NCBI GenBank assembly: GCA_027922465.2
Contig: BQMF02000018.1
Coordinates: 1,054,001-1,118,000 of the forward strand
Direction of reading: 5' to 3'
DNA: 64,000 nt
Source of the DNA: Turritopsis dohrnii
Lineage: Eukaryota; Cnidaria; Hydrozoa; Anthoathecata; Oceaniidae
Shown: positions 1 to 12,400 of the stretch, piece by piece
How positions within the stretch are numbered: the first letter of the stretch is position 1
How the letters are laid out: the number at the start of each line of letters is the position of its first letter
Made by a program: the position numbers and the translations under genes
Notes under the pieces: model-generated
Seen by the model: the letters and a program-made list of their open reading frames with translations, nothing else
Databases searched by the model: none
What the model was told of the DNA's origin: nothing

Positions 1-447
1 GTTTAGTGGAACCAATTTCTCCGGTCCCTTGGATTTGCATTAACAAACCTCTCTTATTTTATTCGGATAAGTGGAACCCTCAATAAGTGGAACTTTTTGA
101 TAAGTGCAACCATTTTTTTGGTCCCTTGAGCAATATTTATTCGTATAAGTGGAACTTTTCCAAAAGAAAAGTTATCTACAGTACATTCGAATCATAACTT
201 CATTGCTAAGAAAAATCATAATGTGGAACATAAATATCTATAAAGCATTTTCTTTTGTTCCTCCCCCTGTTTTTGATTATTCATAAATTCCTCGGTTTCC
301 TGAGATTTCAGATGAGAGAGAAGTTCGATAAGTGGAACTTTTTTTTGGTTTCATGGAGGTTCCACTTATCGAGCAATTCGGATAAGTGGAACATTCAATA
401 AGTGGAACCATTTTTTTTCGGTCCCGCGGAGGTTCCACTTATCGAGA
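1..447. repeat. Repeat block built from the motif GATAAGTGGAAC, likely a degenerate foldback element
   Basis: About eight copies of ATAAGTGGAAC or close variants occur here, often preceded by CG or AA. The reverse complement GTTCCACTTATCGA occurs near 359-372 and 432-445. Several copies are followed by a GGTCCC motif. The mixture of direct and inverted copies suggests a non-autonomous DNA element (MITE) rather than a simple satellite, but I cannot define its left end, which may lie outside the window. It sits in the anoctamin intron that precedes the exon at 483. Confidence 0.5.
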
Positions 448-482
448 GTAAACTGGTTTATATTTGCACATGTTTGTTACAG

Positions 483-3400
483 CTCCCCAGAACATGATAC
501 AAATAAAAGCAAATTGACTGGCTATAAAACATGGATGATCAATGCATTGGACAATGAAGCCACACCATACTTTGCATTTCTTATCTGTTTGTGGGGTATG
601 TCTTTGTGCTAAGTTTCTTCATCAGCGTTCACCTTATGAAAACATTTATGTGGATTTTGAAATTACTTCAGGTACTATATTCTGTGAATTGTGGAAAAGA
701 AAAAATTCAGAATTGGCATACAAATGGGATGTTGATTCTTTTGAAGAACAGGTATAATGTAATTTCTTGCTTAAGATTTACCATTCATCAAAGTTTGCAG
801 CTAATAAATCAGGTTTTCTTTAGGAACCTAACAGACCACAATTCTACGGAACAAAATTGTTGCAAGTAATGTTTTTTTGGTCATGATATATTTCCCATCC
901 ACCTGCTTATAGTTATTTCCAAAGTAATAACTCAGTTAAAGATGTATGATTTACAATGTGGTTACTTTTACAGAACCCGATCACTGGGGAATTTGAACCG
1001 CATTACCCGGGTTGGCGGAAAGTTTTGAAATCGATGGGATCAATTGGTCTCATATTATTTATGGTATATTTGAAAAACATTCGAATTAACTTCTATGAAA
1101 TTTGTTTTTAGAGCTAATTTTTTAAATTTTTTTTATTTTTCCAGGTTTTTCTTGTCCTGATCAGTGTAGTTTCAGTGATCGTCTATAAAGTCATATCGCG
1201 AGTGGATTGGTTCGCTAACTATCCAGCTGGAGAATTCATGTCCTCGTTATCCTCTTCCCTACTGAATTCAATATCAATACTTTTACTTGGTTTCGTATAT
1301 AAAAAATTAGCATATATATTAACAAATTGGGGTATGTTTATGCAATCATGACTTTCTGACACATAGGATGGGAGAATTTCTCTTGAATTTTTCTTTTATT
1401 TTGACTTCAAGAAAATCACCAAACGAAAACAAAATATGAAGATGCACTGATCATGAAGCTGTTTGGTTTTCAGTTTGTCAACTCATACTTGTCTCTATTC
1501 TACATTGCATTCTTTCGAGAGGTTCGTAAAGCAGCGTTATATTTAAAGGTGATTCTACTATCCGGTCAATGTTTCGTTTTTCAATTTCTTTTAGAAAACA
1601 TCTCATGGTGTTTTTAATTTGGGGAGCAGTTATTCAGATAACTGCGGTGATGACAACGATTGTATGTCGTTGTTGTCATTGCAAGTGGCCATCATGATGA
1701 TTACGAAGCCTATGCCGAAATTGTTCATGGATGTTGTGTTACCGTAAGTTGTGCGAAATTTGCCTCTATATATATTTATATACGCATATTACAGGGTAGG
1801 CCCTGTATAAAGACCCGTGAGCTTGTACCTAGACATAAGCCCATTGTACCTTAAAAGGAGAGACTTTTCATTTTGAAATGTGGATTTAATCAAATAATAT
1901 TTTCAACGATACCTTTGACTACACATTGAAGGTGCATATCAGTTTCTTTAAGAACGTTTTCGTATGCGAAACCATTTCCCCTCTTGTTTCTTTTCTACAA
2001 ATGTTTTCATTTTTACTCCGGAGGCTAATGTTCAATACCGCAAAATTTCCCACCATATAGAGTACAAATTAATACGTTTCAAATAATGTTGTAGGTTTTT
2101 AGTTCGTTATCTGAAGAAGATATGTTGCTGTTTCAAATACAAGAACCAGATCTCATCATCTGAAAGTCAACTCCCCAATGATGCCGATGTTGAGTACGAG
2201 AAATATCTTCACGAGGAATATAAGAAACCACCACTTGAAGATTTCACGTTGACGGAATATACAGAAAAAGGTTTATAAACATCACAAACGTAACTCATAT
2301 AATTATCTTAAATTTTGTTATATAATATTTTCTATTTCATTTTTAGTTCTTCAGTATGGCTACTTGATGGTAAGCTAATTTTTTAAGTGATTGTTCAGTA
2401 TATCATTAGAAATTAGTTTGTTTTAATCTCAGATTTCATAATTTCATTGTTTCAGCTTTTTGCAGCTGCTTTCCCATTGGCTCCTTTAATTGCTTTTCTG
2501 ACAAATCTAATTGACATGCGCGTTGATGCACGGCGAATGTTATGGTTTAACAGACGGCCGATACCAGAGAGGGCACAAGATATAGGTAAAAATGGCGACT
2601 ATTTCATTTTTCATTTATAAAAGCCACAAAATGATATTCGACCATTATGCTTGCTAGTTTTCCGTAGAAACAATCGTAATAGTTTCGTAAGTTCTTTAGA
2701 TAAATCGATACTATCACGTGACGCATGCGTAATAAAGATTGATTCTTATTCCAAATACAATCTTTCCTGAATACGTTACACGATTTAAATGTATGGCATG
2801 TTATTGTTGTGGATTGAGCTTTACTTTGTAAAAATAAAAACTCACTCAATAAAAGATTTTGTACAAAACACTAAATTACCAATGCTATTTGAATATTCTA
2901 GTTTGCTTAAGATTGTCATGTCGACATGTTTTCTGCGTGAGTGAATTTCTTACGATACTCAGAAAGCTCCACTTCCATCGCTTCTACCTGTCTTTTTAAC
3001 CTGTCTTCATTCAGCTGAAGTTCGTATTCTTTTTGTCTGTGTGCGATGATAGTCTGCTGCAGTTCCTTTTCTTTTATCGCCGTTTCTTTTTTCAACTCTT
3101 CCTCGTGATGACGGTTTTCTATGTTTCTTTCTTCGAGTTCCCACACTCGCTTTTTTAATGTCTTTATTTCAGTTTTCTGGAAACAGAATGAGTATGATGA
3201 TATAGCAAAAACAATCACAGGTGATAGATTGGAATAAAGATTTCAGAAGTATTTACCAATTTCTTTTTGAGCGTGTAGACCATTTCTAAATACGACCTCT
3301 TCATCGATTTCAGGAATTTTTCTTCGGCACCGGTTGGTTTGTATTCTTCAAAATATTTGTTGGCGATCGTTGAATTGGAAAAAAGATAACTTTCATCAAG

Positions 3401-6400
3401 TGAAGATGCCGATGAAGCTGAATTTCGTCGATTTTTGGAGGGTTTTTTATCAGTGTCACTGAAGACACTCCGTCTGCTGCTCGATTCTATCGTACGTGTT
3501 CTTCTCCGGTGCATATGTGAGCGACTTCGGCGCATCATTTTCGGTTTTTTCGGGTTCAGTAATCTCTCGCAGATACCGGTACGATTGTCGTCACTGGAAT
3601 CTATGTTTTGTGCGCTTAATAACTTAAATTTCGATGGTGTCTTGTCTAAACTAATGAGTGACGATGCCGGTCCTATAACGTTTCTTTGAGATGTTACCGA
3701 CGCTGTCCTCTTAAGAGGGCTTAATGAAATTGTTGATTGCATGGGAGTACCTAAATAAAGAAATCCATTTCTGGGTGAGATGAGGTTGTTGTTGTTATTG
3801 TTGTCGCTGTTTATGGAATTTTTCGGCGTGAGCTTGCGATCCTCGTTGATGGGTTGGTCAACTTTCGAATCCGATGCTTGATCTGGTGACCCGTTAAAGT
3901 ATGTTTCCAATCTCCGATCGGAGTCAGGTCGCGTGATTTTTAATTCGATTTCGCTATCAGAAGAAGAGGATGTAGTTTCATCACGTGGTCCGGTCGCTAC
4001 TTTCGAGCCGAGAACCAATCTCTTGCGGCCATGTTTTGCTAATATCTTCTGTGCGTCTGGATAATCGCTGATCGAAGACATGACGTCATCCTTACTCAGC
4101 ACAAACAGCTCCAAGTATCCACACGATCGAACATCTGCCGTCCTTCTATGGAATTGTGAAGAACAAAAGAAATAATCAACGTGGGGTCGTATCAACTATA
4201 TTTTCCACTGAACGTAGATTTAATGAGAATGATCATTGTACCTGTTCAGCTCTGCACTTAAACTTAACAAGCCAATCTCACCAAAAAAGTCACCTGGATG
4301 GAGAACTTTTAGAACTCTTCCAGTGTCGCTAAAAAGTGGTACATTGATGTGTTAGTTTTCTGTCCGTTCTCAAGAAACACAAGGAATGTGATTCCTCAAC
4401 AGAATTGCTACCTGACCACTTCTGCGATGCCATCGCTGATAACATACATTTCACGAGCTATCTCTCCCTTCCGAACGATAAAGTCTCCTGGGGTGAATAT
4501 ATGCAGTTTCATTTTTAAGACTAGATCGTGAAGAAATTCCGGCTGGCATTTCTGCAGAAAAGACACCTACACAAAAAACCCGTTCATTAATCATTTCCCA
4601 TTAATATTTATAATTTACGTTGTCAACAGAACAATATTCGTCATGATGAATAAAATAAATCGAAAAGTTCATAGTATACCTTCCTGAGTGTTTCAAGATG
4701 CACATGCAATGCCAGTTCAGTTTTCATTTTGTCTGGTAACATAGTCACCTCGTTTATATCATCGCCTCCACTGAATCGACCTCTACAAAAATAATCAAGG
4801 TTACAACCAACACTTTCTTGCGATCTTCATACGATGGAGTTGAAAAAAAAAATGCTACCTACCGCGAGTAAGTATAGTCATACCAAAGTCTTACTCGCTT
4901 CTGAAGATGACTTGGAACATTGTGACCCTTCATATATTGCATGGTATTATCCTTTGAAAAAAATCATCGAGTTGTGAATATTACACCGCCATTCACAAAG
5001 AAGAGAATGTATTTACTATGTTACTTCTAAAAACAAGTTCATACCCTTTGTTTTTCAAATTCCATGCGACTAGCATTCATATTTTGAATCACATTTCCAG
5101 CTTGCCCTGGAAACGAAGTATGTATTAAAGAAGTTACAAGAACTATAAGGTTAACGAAGAAGCGATTTGATGTGGTTGTTGGAAGACAGGAGAAACAGAT
5201 GACATACCAACTATAGTGGCGAAGATGAAGATGCCTGTGATGTAACACACGATCATATAAATACATCTAAAAGTAACACACGATCATATAAATACATCTA
5301 AAAGTAACACACGATCATATAAATACAAGCCATATTGAAAAGCTGCTATGGGTTAACACACCTTGACCTTTTACGAATGTGAAATTGTTCACTTACTCCA
5401 TAGTGGTAGCAGGTGTGTTGCTTTCTCCGATTGCAGTCAACACGAGAGTAGACCAGTACATGCATCTGATGTAGCGATGTACCAATGTATGATTAGCATC
5501 TGCGTGTGCAGGGTAGACCCACTCATTACTTCCAAATCCCTCGTATTTGGAGATTATGAAGAAGAAACAAGAATTGTAATGCATTAACAGAAACATGATA
5601 TGCAGCCAGAATACCGCGCGCAGCAGATTGGGAACATTCGTCATCGATTCAACTATCTTCTTCGCTTGAAATACTTTCGAAAATTTAATGAGACGTGGTA
5701 ATCGGAAAGCAGGATTTACTGAGTAGAAAACATAAAAGATATCTAAAGGCAGCAAGCTCACTACATCTAGCAAGAATTTACTGGACTTGAAGTAACGGAA
5801 TGACACTCGCTTCACACGGTTCACATAAATCCCATTCTCAAGAAAAGATATTCTCGATGAAATCAAGATGTCTATCAGGTAAATCAGATCTGCTGAATAA
5901 TCTAAACTGAACCATATAGCTGGATGGAGTCTTTGAGCATCTGGGTAAGCTATTCGAAATATGATAACCCAAGAATTGTAATGTATAGCTGTGATGACGA
6001 TCCAAGACCAGATATAAATGAAAGTGCTGTAAGGTTCGAACAACGTGTGCAGTATTCTATAAGCATTCTTCTCTGTTGATATATGATCTCCGAAATTGGA
6101 CATGTTAGATTTGGAGTCGTTGAAATCTGTGTACAGTTCTTTGAGTTCTGTGGAGCTGACATTGCTGAATGCATCGTTGTGAGCAGTATCCCTTCGACCA
6201 GGGTTAAAACTTGCACCAGAAAATTTCCGATCCCTAGTGCTAAATCTTTCTAGAAAATGACTCTTTTGTTCGACAGACATGCTTCTATCTCGTACCCGAC
6301 GTTTGTTGCCACTGTTTAACGCGTCACTCACGCTCAACAGGTTCTTGATCTTCTGCGTGGCCATTCCCCATCGCTGATGATTTTCATTTCGCCAGTCATT

Positions 6401-9400
6401 TTGACCTGTCCATTGAGAAGAACAGAATTTAGTTACATTCAACATTCTTGTTCCGTCTAATATAGATGGTAGAGATTCAGAATGATCACTACTCCCCAAC
6501 TGACTGTTGCTAGGAGATAGATTGTAGTGTGAAACGGAGAGGTTTTGAACTTTTCCAAAGCTTGTATTTTTATTTTCCATTATGTTAAGCATACTGTTCG
6601 ATAATTTGAAAACCCCTCCTGTTCTTGTTGGTGACAAATTATTAGCCGTCATTATTATCAATGTGACGCATGCGTGTCAATGTTTTTTCGCCTCAAAATC
6701 TCTTTGATTTTCTTTCTTGTTTTTTATTTTTTACTACTTTCATATGATCCTTCAAAATTCCATCTGTCTACTATACCTTTTATGTATTCAATAAATACAA
6801 TTTTATAATCGCCTGCTCTTTCAAAGCTGGTTTCGTTGAGCTTTTCACAAAGAAGGCATAAATGTGTCGTTGTGAGCAGATGGGAGTCTGTCATACTAGA
6901 ACATGCATAAAAAAGCAACTTTTTTACAAACCTACGTGAAAGCAACCTGCAATTGCGCACACCGAACCATTCATCTCGCAGTTCATTTCTTTTCAAGCAA
7001 ACCCACGGTGTTTACTTTGGGTTTGACGAAACTGCTCTTAGCAACTGAAGGTTAGCAACTGAAGATAGTAATTAGCTTTATTTATTTATTCCTTCTTTTA
7101 TTTGTTTAAATTTTGTATTGGGATGAATAATTTATAAGTAATTATGCTCTGAGCGAAATAGATGCGGATTAACTGGTCTCTTTCAATCAGGAACACGATG
7201 GGATTTTACTGATGGAAATCTGAACCAGATGCCTTCGCCCCTTCTACACCTACACTTTTTTATTCTTCTCCTTCTTCATTATTGCGTAAAGGTAAAATGG
7301 AATTTCAAATGATTCAAATGAATAAAATTGTTTTCATCAATATTATAATCCATTTTCACGCTGTTTTTTTTCCTTTTTCCATTTGTTTGCGAAAAGGAAA
7401 AAAAATTCCCTAAGGAGAATTAACATTTATATCACTTCGCTCTTTCTTCGGCGCTCAGATTTTAATTTAAAAATCATGTCAAATGTTGAGTTTTTAAAAA
7501 ATGGTATTTGTGCACTTTTTACACTTTTTACCCTTGAAAAAATAAATTGGAAAAAATAGGTCGCCATAAACACTGTTCGTTTTTTGACGTGAAAGCAGAT
7601 CGGTGGTGGAGAGATTTCAAACAGATCGATGATGGAGAGATATTTCTTGGAGAGTTTACGTGCCCATAAACAAATAAATATACATACAGTTTAGATGTGT
7701 AATGAGTCACTGATGCTTTTCAAATCACTTGAACTTCGTCTTGGTATAAGTTTAACGTTCTCTGATTTTAGAAATTTAATTCTTCGTAACTATGACGTAA
7801 CTATGCAATGCTTCAAACATGGTTTTTGGAAACTTGATTTCGAACTTACGAATTTCTCATCTGCAATGTTTGTTTTTTTTGTCCAGCTATAATAAAATCC
7901 TGTTTTTACCTCATTTTCAAAGCAAAATTGTTGTTGATTCAATTAGATTATTTATCATCAATCTTCCTGCGTTGTTTTGTTTATTTTTCTATTTCGATTT
8001 ATTCATTGACCGTTGATGACGTATGCATAAATTTTGGTGACTCAGTTTATTATAAATCTATCCCATACTATCACGCGAATCTTTCTTTTTTTGCTTTTCA
8101 TCTTGTTTACTAGATGTCATCGGTACAAAGAATATAGACGCTTGTCTCTTGCTTTCAAATCATCTCTTATCATAACTAGTAGTTGTATTGAAAAGTTTGT
8201 CATGATTACAATCAAGCTTTCAATCACACAAAAAAAATTTGGCTAGCAATACCAATCTCGTCCCCAGGTTTCTTCTATAATTATGAATAGTTTTGTTGCA
8301 GAAACTCTTCTGTCTTAATTATGTTAAAAAGTAGGAGTTGTTTTTAAGGCAAAATCCTTACAGGAAGGTGTTCACTTTGCTGGAAAATCTTGCTTGTAAA
8401 TCTATGCTTATTTCGTCCCAAGAATCCTCCTAAAGTGAGGCTACCTTTCTCCTGTCCTTTTATTGATATGTATCCTGTCAGTCGCAACAGTCTCGCTACA
8501 CACACACCGGTGAAAACCAATTACCACATATACACAGATACATCGATGTAAACCGCTACCTTTACATCGTTACCACATACAAACATTTTAACAAATCAAC
8601 TCAAAACGAAACCAATCCAAAAGCAAAAGAAAAGTACAAGATACATACTTCAATATCTTTTATTTCATTTTCCTTTATGCGGTGGTAAACAAAACTAAGA
8701 AGCTCAAATTATTTTCATATCAGGTATTTAAATCATGGAATTTTCTGAAAGTATTTGAAAAGAGAATTTAAATAAAGAGAAGACATAACAAAAGATCTGG
8801 TTGAACTACTGCTGTTACCGTTTTCAATAGCAATCCCCTCGGATCTTGTTCAGAATGAGTTCATTACACCTGCCATACTTTTTTGGTTTTTACGAATGTG
8901 AGCATGCAAAGATGAAATAAATAAATTAATTCATAGAAAAGCAAAAATCGAAATTATATCACACTAACTCGTTGAATCATAACGTTCGTATCATCCAGAA
9001 AAAGTGATGGTACCTCAAGGGGGATTTTACGAAATTCTTTTATCATGATTAATTGCCTAGTAATAATTAAGATTAGAAACGAGGTTGTTGTGACGTAATT
9101 TATGGTTAGGTTGATTCTTACTTGTGTTCGTCAAATGAACTGGTGTTAGCGTAACATCAAATTACAGTTTGGTCTGCTACAGTATTTCATTAAGGATTTC
9201 AGCATAATTAAGTTGAACGAGCGAGAAAGAAAGAAAGAAAGAATGAGAAAATAAATAACTAAATCGGTGAATAAGCGATACCATTCGGAACGAGCCAGTT
9301 AACTCTCTTTTGCACGTTCTGTTGCACCAGATTTTCCTTTTCTTCTTTATTCTCCTCTTCTTTTTCCTCTGCCATTTTTTCTCCAAATAATTCTTCAACA

Positions 9401-12400
9401 GAACTTTTTATTTGTTCATGATGTAAAAGACGTGAGAGGTCGAGAGAGTAAAACTTTCGATTATTTCAAGATTTTAATTACTTATCAATTGTCCTTAATA
9501 ACCTTCCATTCACTCATAATATATACGAACATGATTTTCATGCATATGTTAAAAGTTCACCGCTGTTCTCAAAGAGACCTAATATTACTCGAGTACAATA
9601 AGCTATTAATCAATTGATAATCTTTCGTGATTTTACTTGTCTTTTCCCATCCATCCATCTTAATGAAACTTTCTCTTCCAGGAATGTGGTTTACCATTCT
9701 TCAGTTTCTGAACTATGTTGGGATGCTTACAAATGCTTTCATCCTTGGCATTACTTCACGATTTGGTCGTCAATACACGACCTCCGTCGTACAATATACG
9801 ATACCATCGAACAAGACGTTACTTAATGTCGCTTTTAATTCCTCACTATCACCGTTGCCGCTTGCCAATTTTTCGAGCTTCCGAGAATCATCGTTAAAAC
9901 TATCGATCGTATCTCATGATAATTTGTGGATTATCATTGTTTTTCAGGTAGGCGAAAATATTGTTCTTTTTTATGTCTTTTTTCGTTACGAAGGCACCCC
10001 TAGAATACTTAACTATACTGAATGTTTTCTTTCACAATTTTCTCTTGTTATTAGAATGCTGTGTTGGCGTTGAAGTTTTTACTGGCCTATCTTATACCGG
10101 ATGTTCCAGAATCAGTGTCGAAAGTACAGCGCCAAGTATGATCATTTTTTTTATCAATGTCTTTCAAAGCATATCATCCATCATGATGTTAGGATGGATA
10201 CTCGCCATTTAGAAACACTAACTATTATCAATGTTGTTTTAACTGAAATTATTCATCATGCCTTGTTGAGTAGGAAAGTTCATTCTCATCTTCGCTATCC
10301 TAATGAAAAATTAACAAAAATTTCAATTTCGTCTACAAGTTGAACAATAATCTCCATAAAATTATTTTATGCATCTATCAGAAAGATTTGAAGATATTTC
10401 ATTACTCAGTAATATCTTACAAGGATTCTTACCAGAATACTTGATTTCCTGAAAAAATATGAAATGTAGTTGAAAATAACTTCAAACAATTTCCATTCAC
10501 TCGGATGATGTCTGAGGCAAAATTTGCGGTTTATACATACCAAGCTTCGGTTTTATACGAGGCGAATTGATCAAGCAACGTTAAGATTGAAAGAAAGAAT
10601 TATATTAAAGGTGAATTTATTTATTTTTTTTTTTTTGGCTATTCGTCCAAAATTTTAAAATATATATACATTATTAAAACATTATTATATAAATATATCA
10701 TTATATAAATAACAGTTAAAAACTTGGTTAAAAAGGGAGAAGTAACTGATTGGAACATTAAATGCAACAAAAAGGGAGGCGGAACTAAGTCAGGATTGGA
10801 AACCGCTTGGAGTGGGCTAAAAAATAAATAAATAAATTAACACTTAACAAAGGCTAAATATATACTAGATAAATATTTCAAATAAAAAGAAACATTAGAA
10901 TAAAAAATAACTAGCATGTAGCTTTAGCTAAAAATGCCCCCGCGCTCAAGCATTCCAATTTGTACACACAGCAAGCTATACATTGCAAGCTATACAACGG
11001 AAATAAAAACAAATTTTTGTCCGAAAACAAATGTTTTGGTTTATTGTGGGCCTGGTAAGTGGCATACTTATATGCTTAAACATTTCGACAAAGCCAGTTT
11101 TTTAGGAAGCCTCGGAGAGCTGCTCAACACTCACTCAAAATCGTTTTAGAACTGTCTCGCATTATGATCACAAGATGAGTAACATTGAGTTCTCAACAAA
11201 CAAGAAAAGTAATAGAATTTTAAAAAAATCAACAAAAACGAATTCGCCATCATCCTTCTGACATGAACGACTACTTTGGTAATTTGGCATCACAACTTAA
11301 GTCTAAAGAAAATAAGTCTATTCTACATAAATTGTCCAATCACAGAAGAGATAACACAAAATCCAAATCAATCATAAATTGAACAAAATTGTAAATAGAT
11401 TAAAAATGACTCTTCCGGTGGGTTTGATAACATACCCATACGTTACATCAAACCAGTTGCGGAATTCTTAAGCTCGCTAATGGTCAACATCATCGATTCT
11501 TTAATCGATCAAAAGGTATTCCCACAACAATGGAAAACAGCACGTGTTTGTCCAATCTCCAAGATCGAGAATCCAACAAGTGCCAAAGATTACAGACCGA
11601 TTTCGGCACTATTACACTTTCGTACCCCCCTAATTTTATTGATGTTTCTTATGCAGAATTTCACGCTGATTAATATTCACATAAGAACTTGGGTCTGAAA
11701 ATCAACAGAAAGGAAGTTATTCGCCATCAAAAATTTGGAAATATCTTCGGTCCATACCATAACTGTCGTCCTAGTATCCCGGGTAAAAACTTTTTACCGA
11801 ACTTAACTTCGAAAACATTAGGTCAAATCCACCATTCCCGTGTACGTACCCCATGACGAAAAAATAAATCATAGAATCGCAACTCAAAAACATCCCAGGT
11901 GGCGTCGCTCGCCACCCATGTTCAGTATGCGTTGTGTCGCAGAATTTAACTCTTGCAAAAGTTTCTTTTCAGGCATTAATTTTTTAATTCATTTCTTACA
12001 TTCAGAAAATTTAAAACAGAAACAAATAGCAACATGGCTCAGAATATATATTCATACGCAGAAGAGAAGTAACTTTAATGTAAAAATATGCAATATATAA
12101 CACAGAACCGTTTACTAAGACATACAAAACCAAACATTGAATAACATTACAAAAATGATACCTTCCAACTTTTTCTTTTGTTCAAAAGTTACTTCTGGAC
12201 TGCAACCATTAATGAATTTTTGAAATGATATAGTTAGTTCTTCCCAAAACCATCAACATCATGATTAAAACCATGAGTTTCATTTCTTTATGCTTTTTTT
12301 ATTATTGCCTAAAAGAATAATGTTTCAATTGTAATACCGAAAAAAAAAAAAAAGAAACAAAAAAAAAAAGGAAATTCAAGTACGTATTTATCCTAAAAAC

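Larger units (their letters stand above)
2586..9681 (+). other. 7.1 kb anoctamin intron hosting a nested antisense gene
   Basis: The intron starts with GTAAAA after the exon ending ..PERAQDI plus one base, and ends with TTCTCTTCCAG before the exon encoding GMWFTILQF. The split glycine codon closes exactly. It contains the complete CNG channel gene on the minus strand (2916-6661). The remainder, 6662-9681, is AT-rich with only short ORFs, a small AAAG repeat near 9225-9242, and no gene or element that I can recognise. Confidence 0.85.

Noticed and set aside
10136..10343. Anoctamin ending at TGA 10139-10141
   Set aside because: CAA|GTATGA is a usable donor and the exon at 18292 continues the typical ..EKIQLELL tail in phase. 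The early stop remains possible but less likely.
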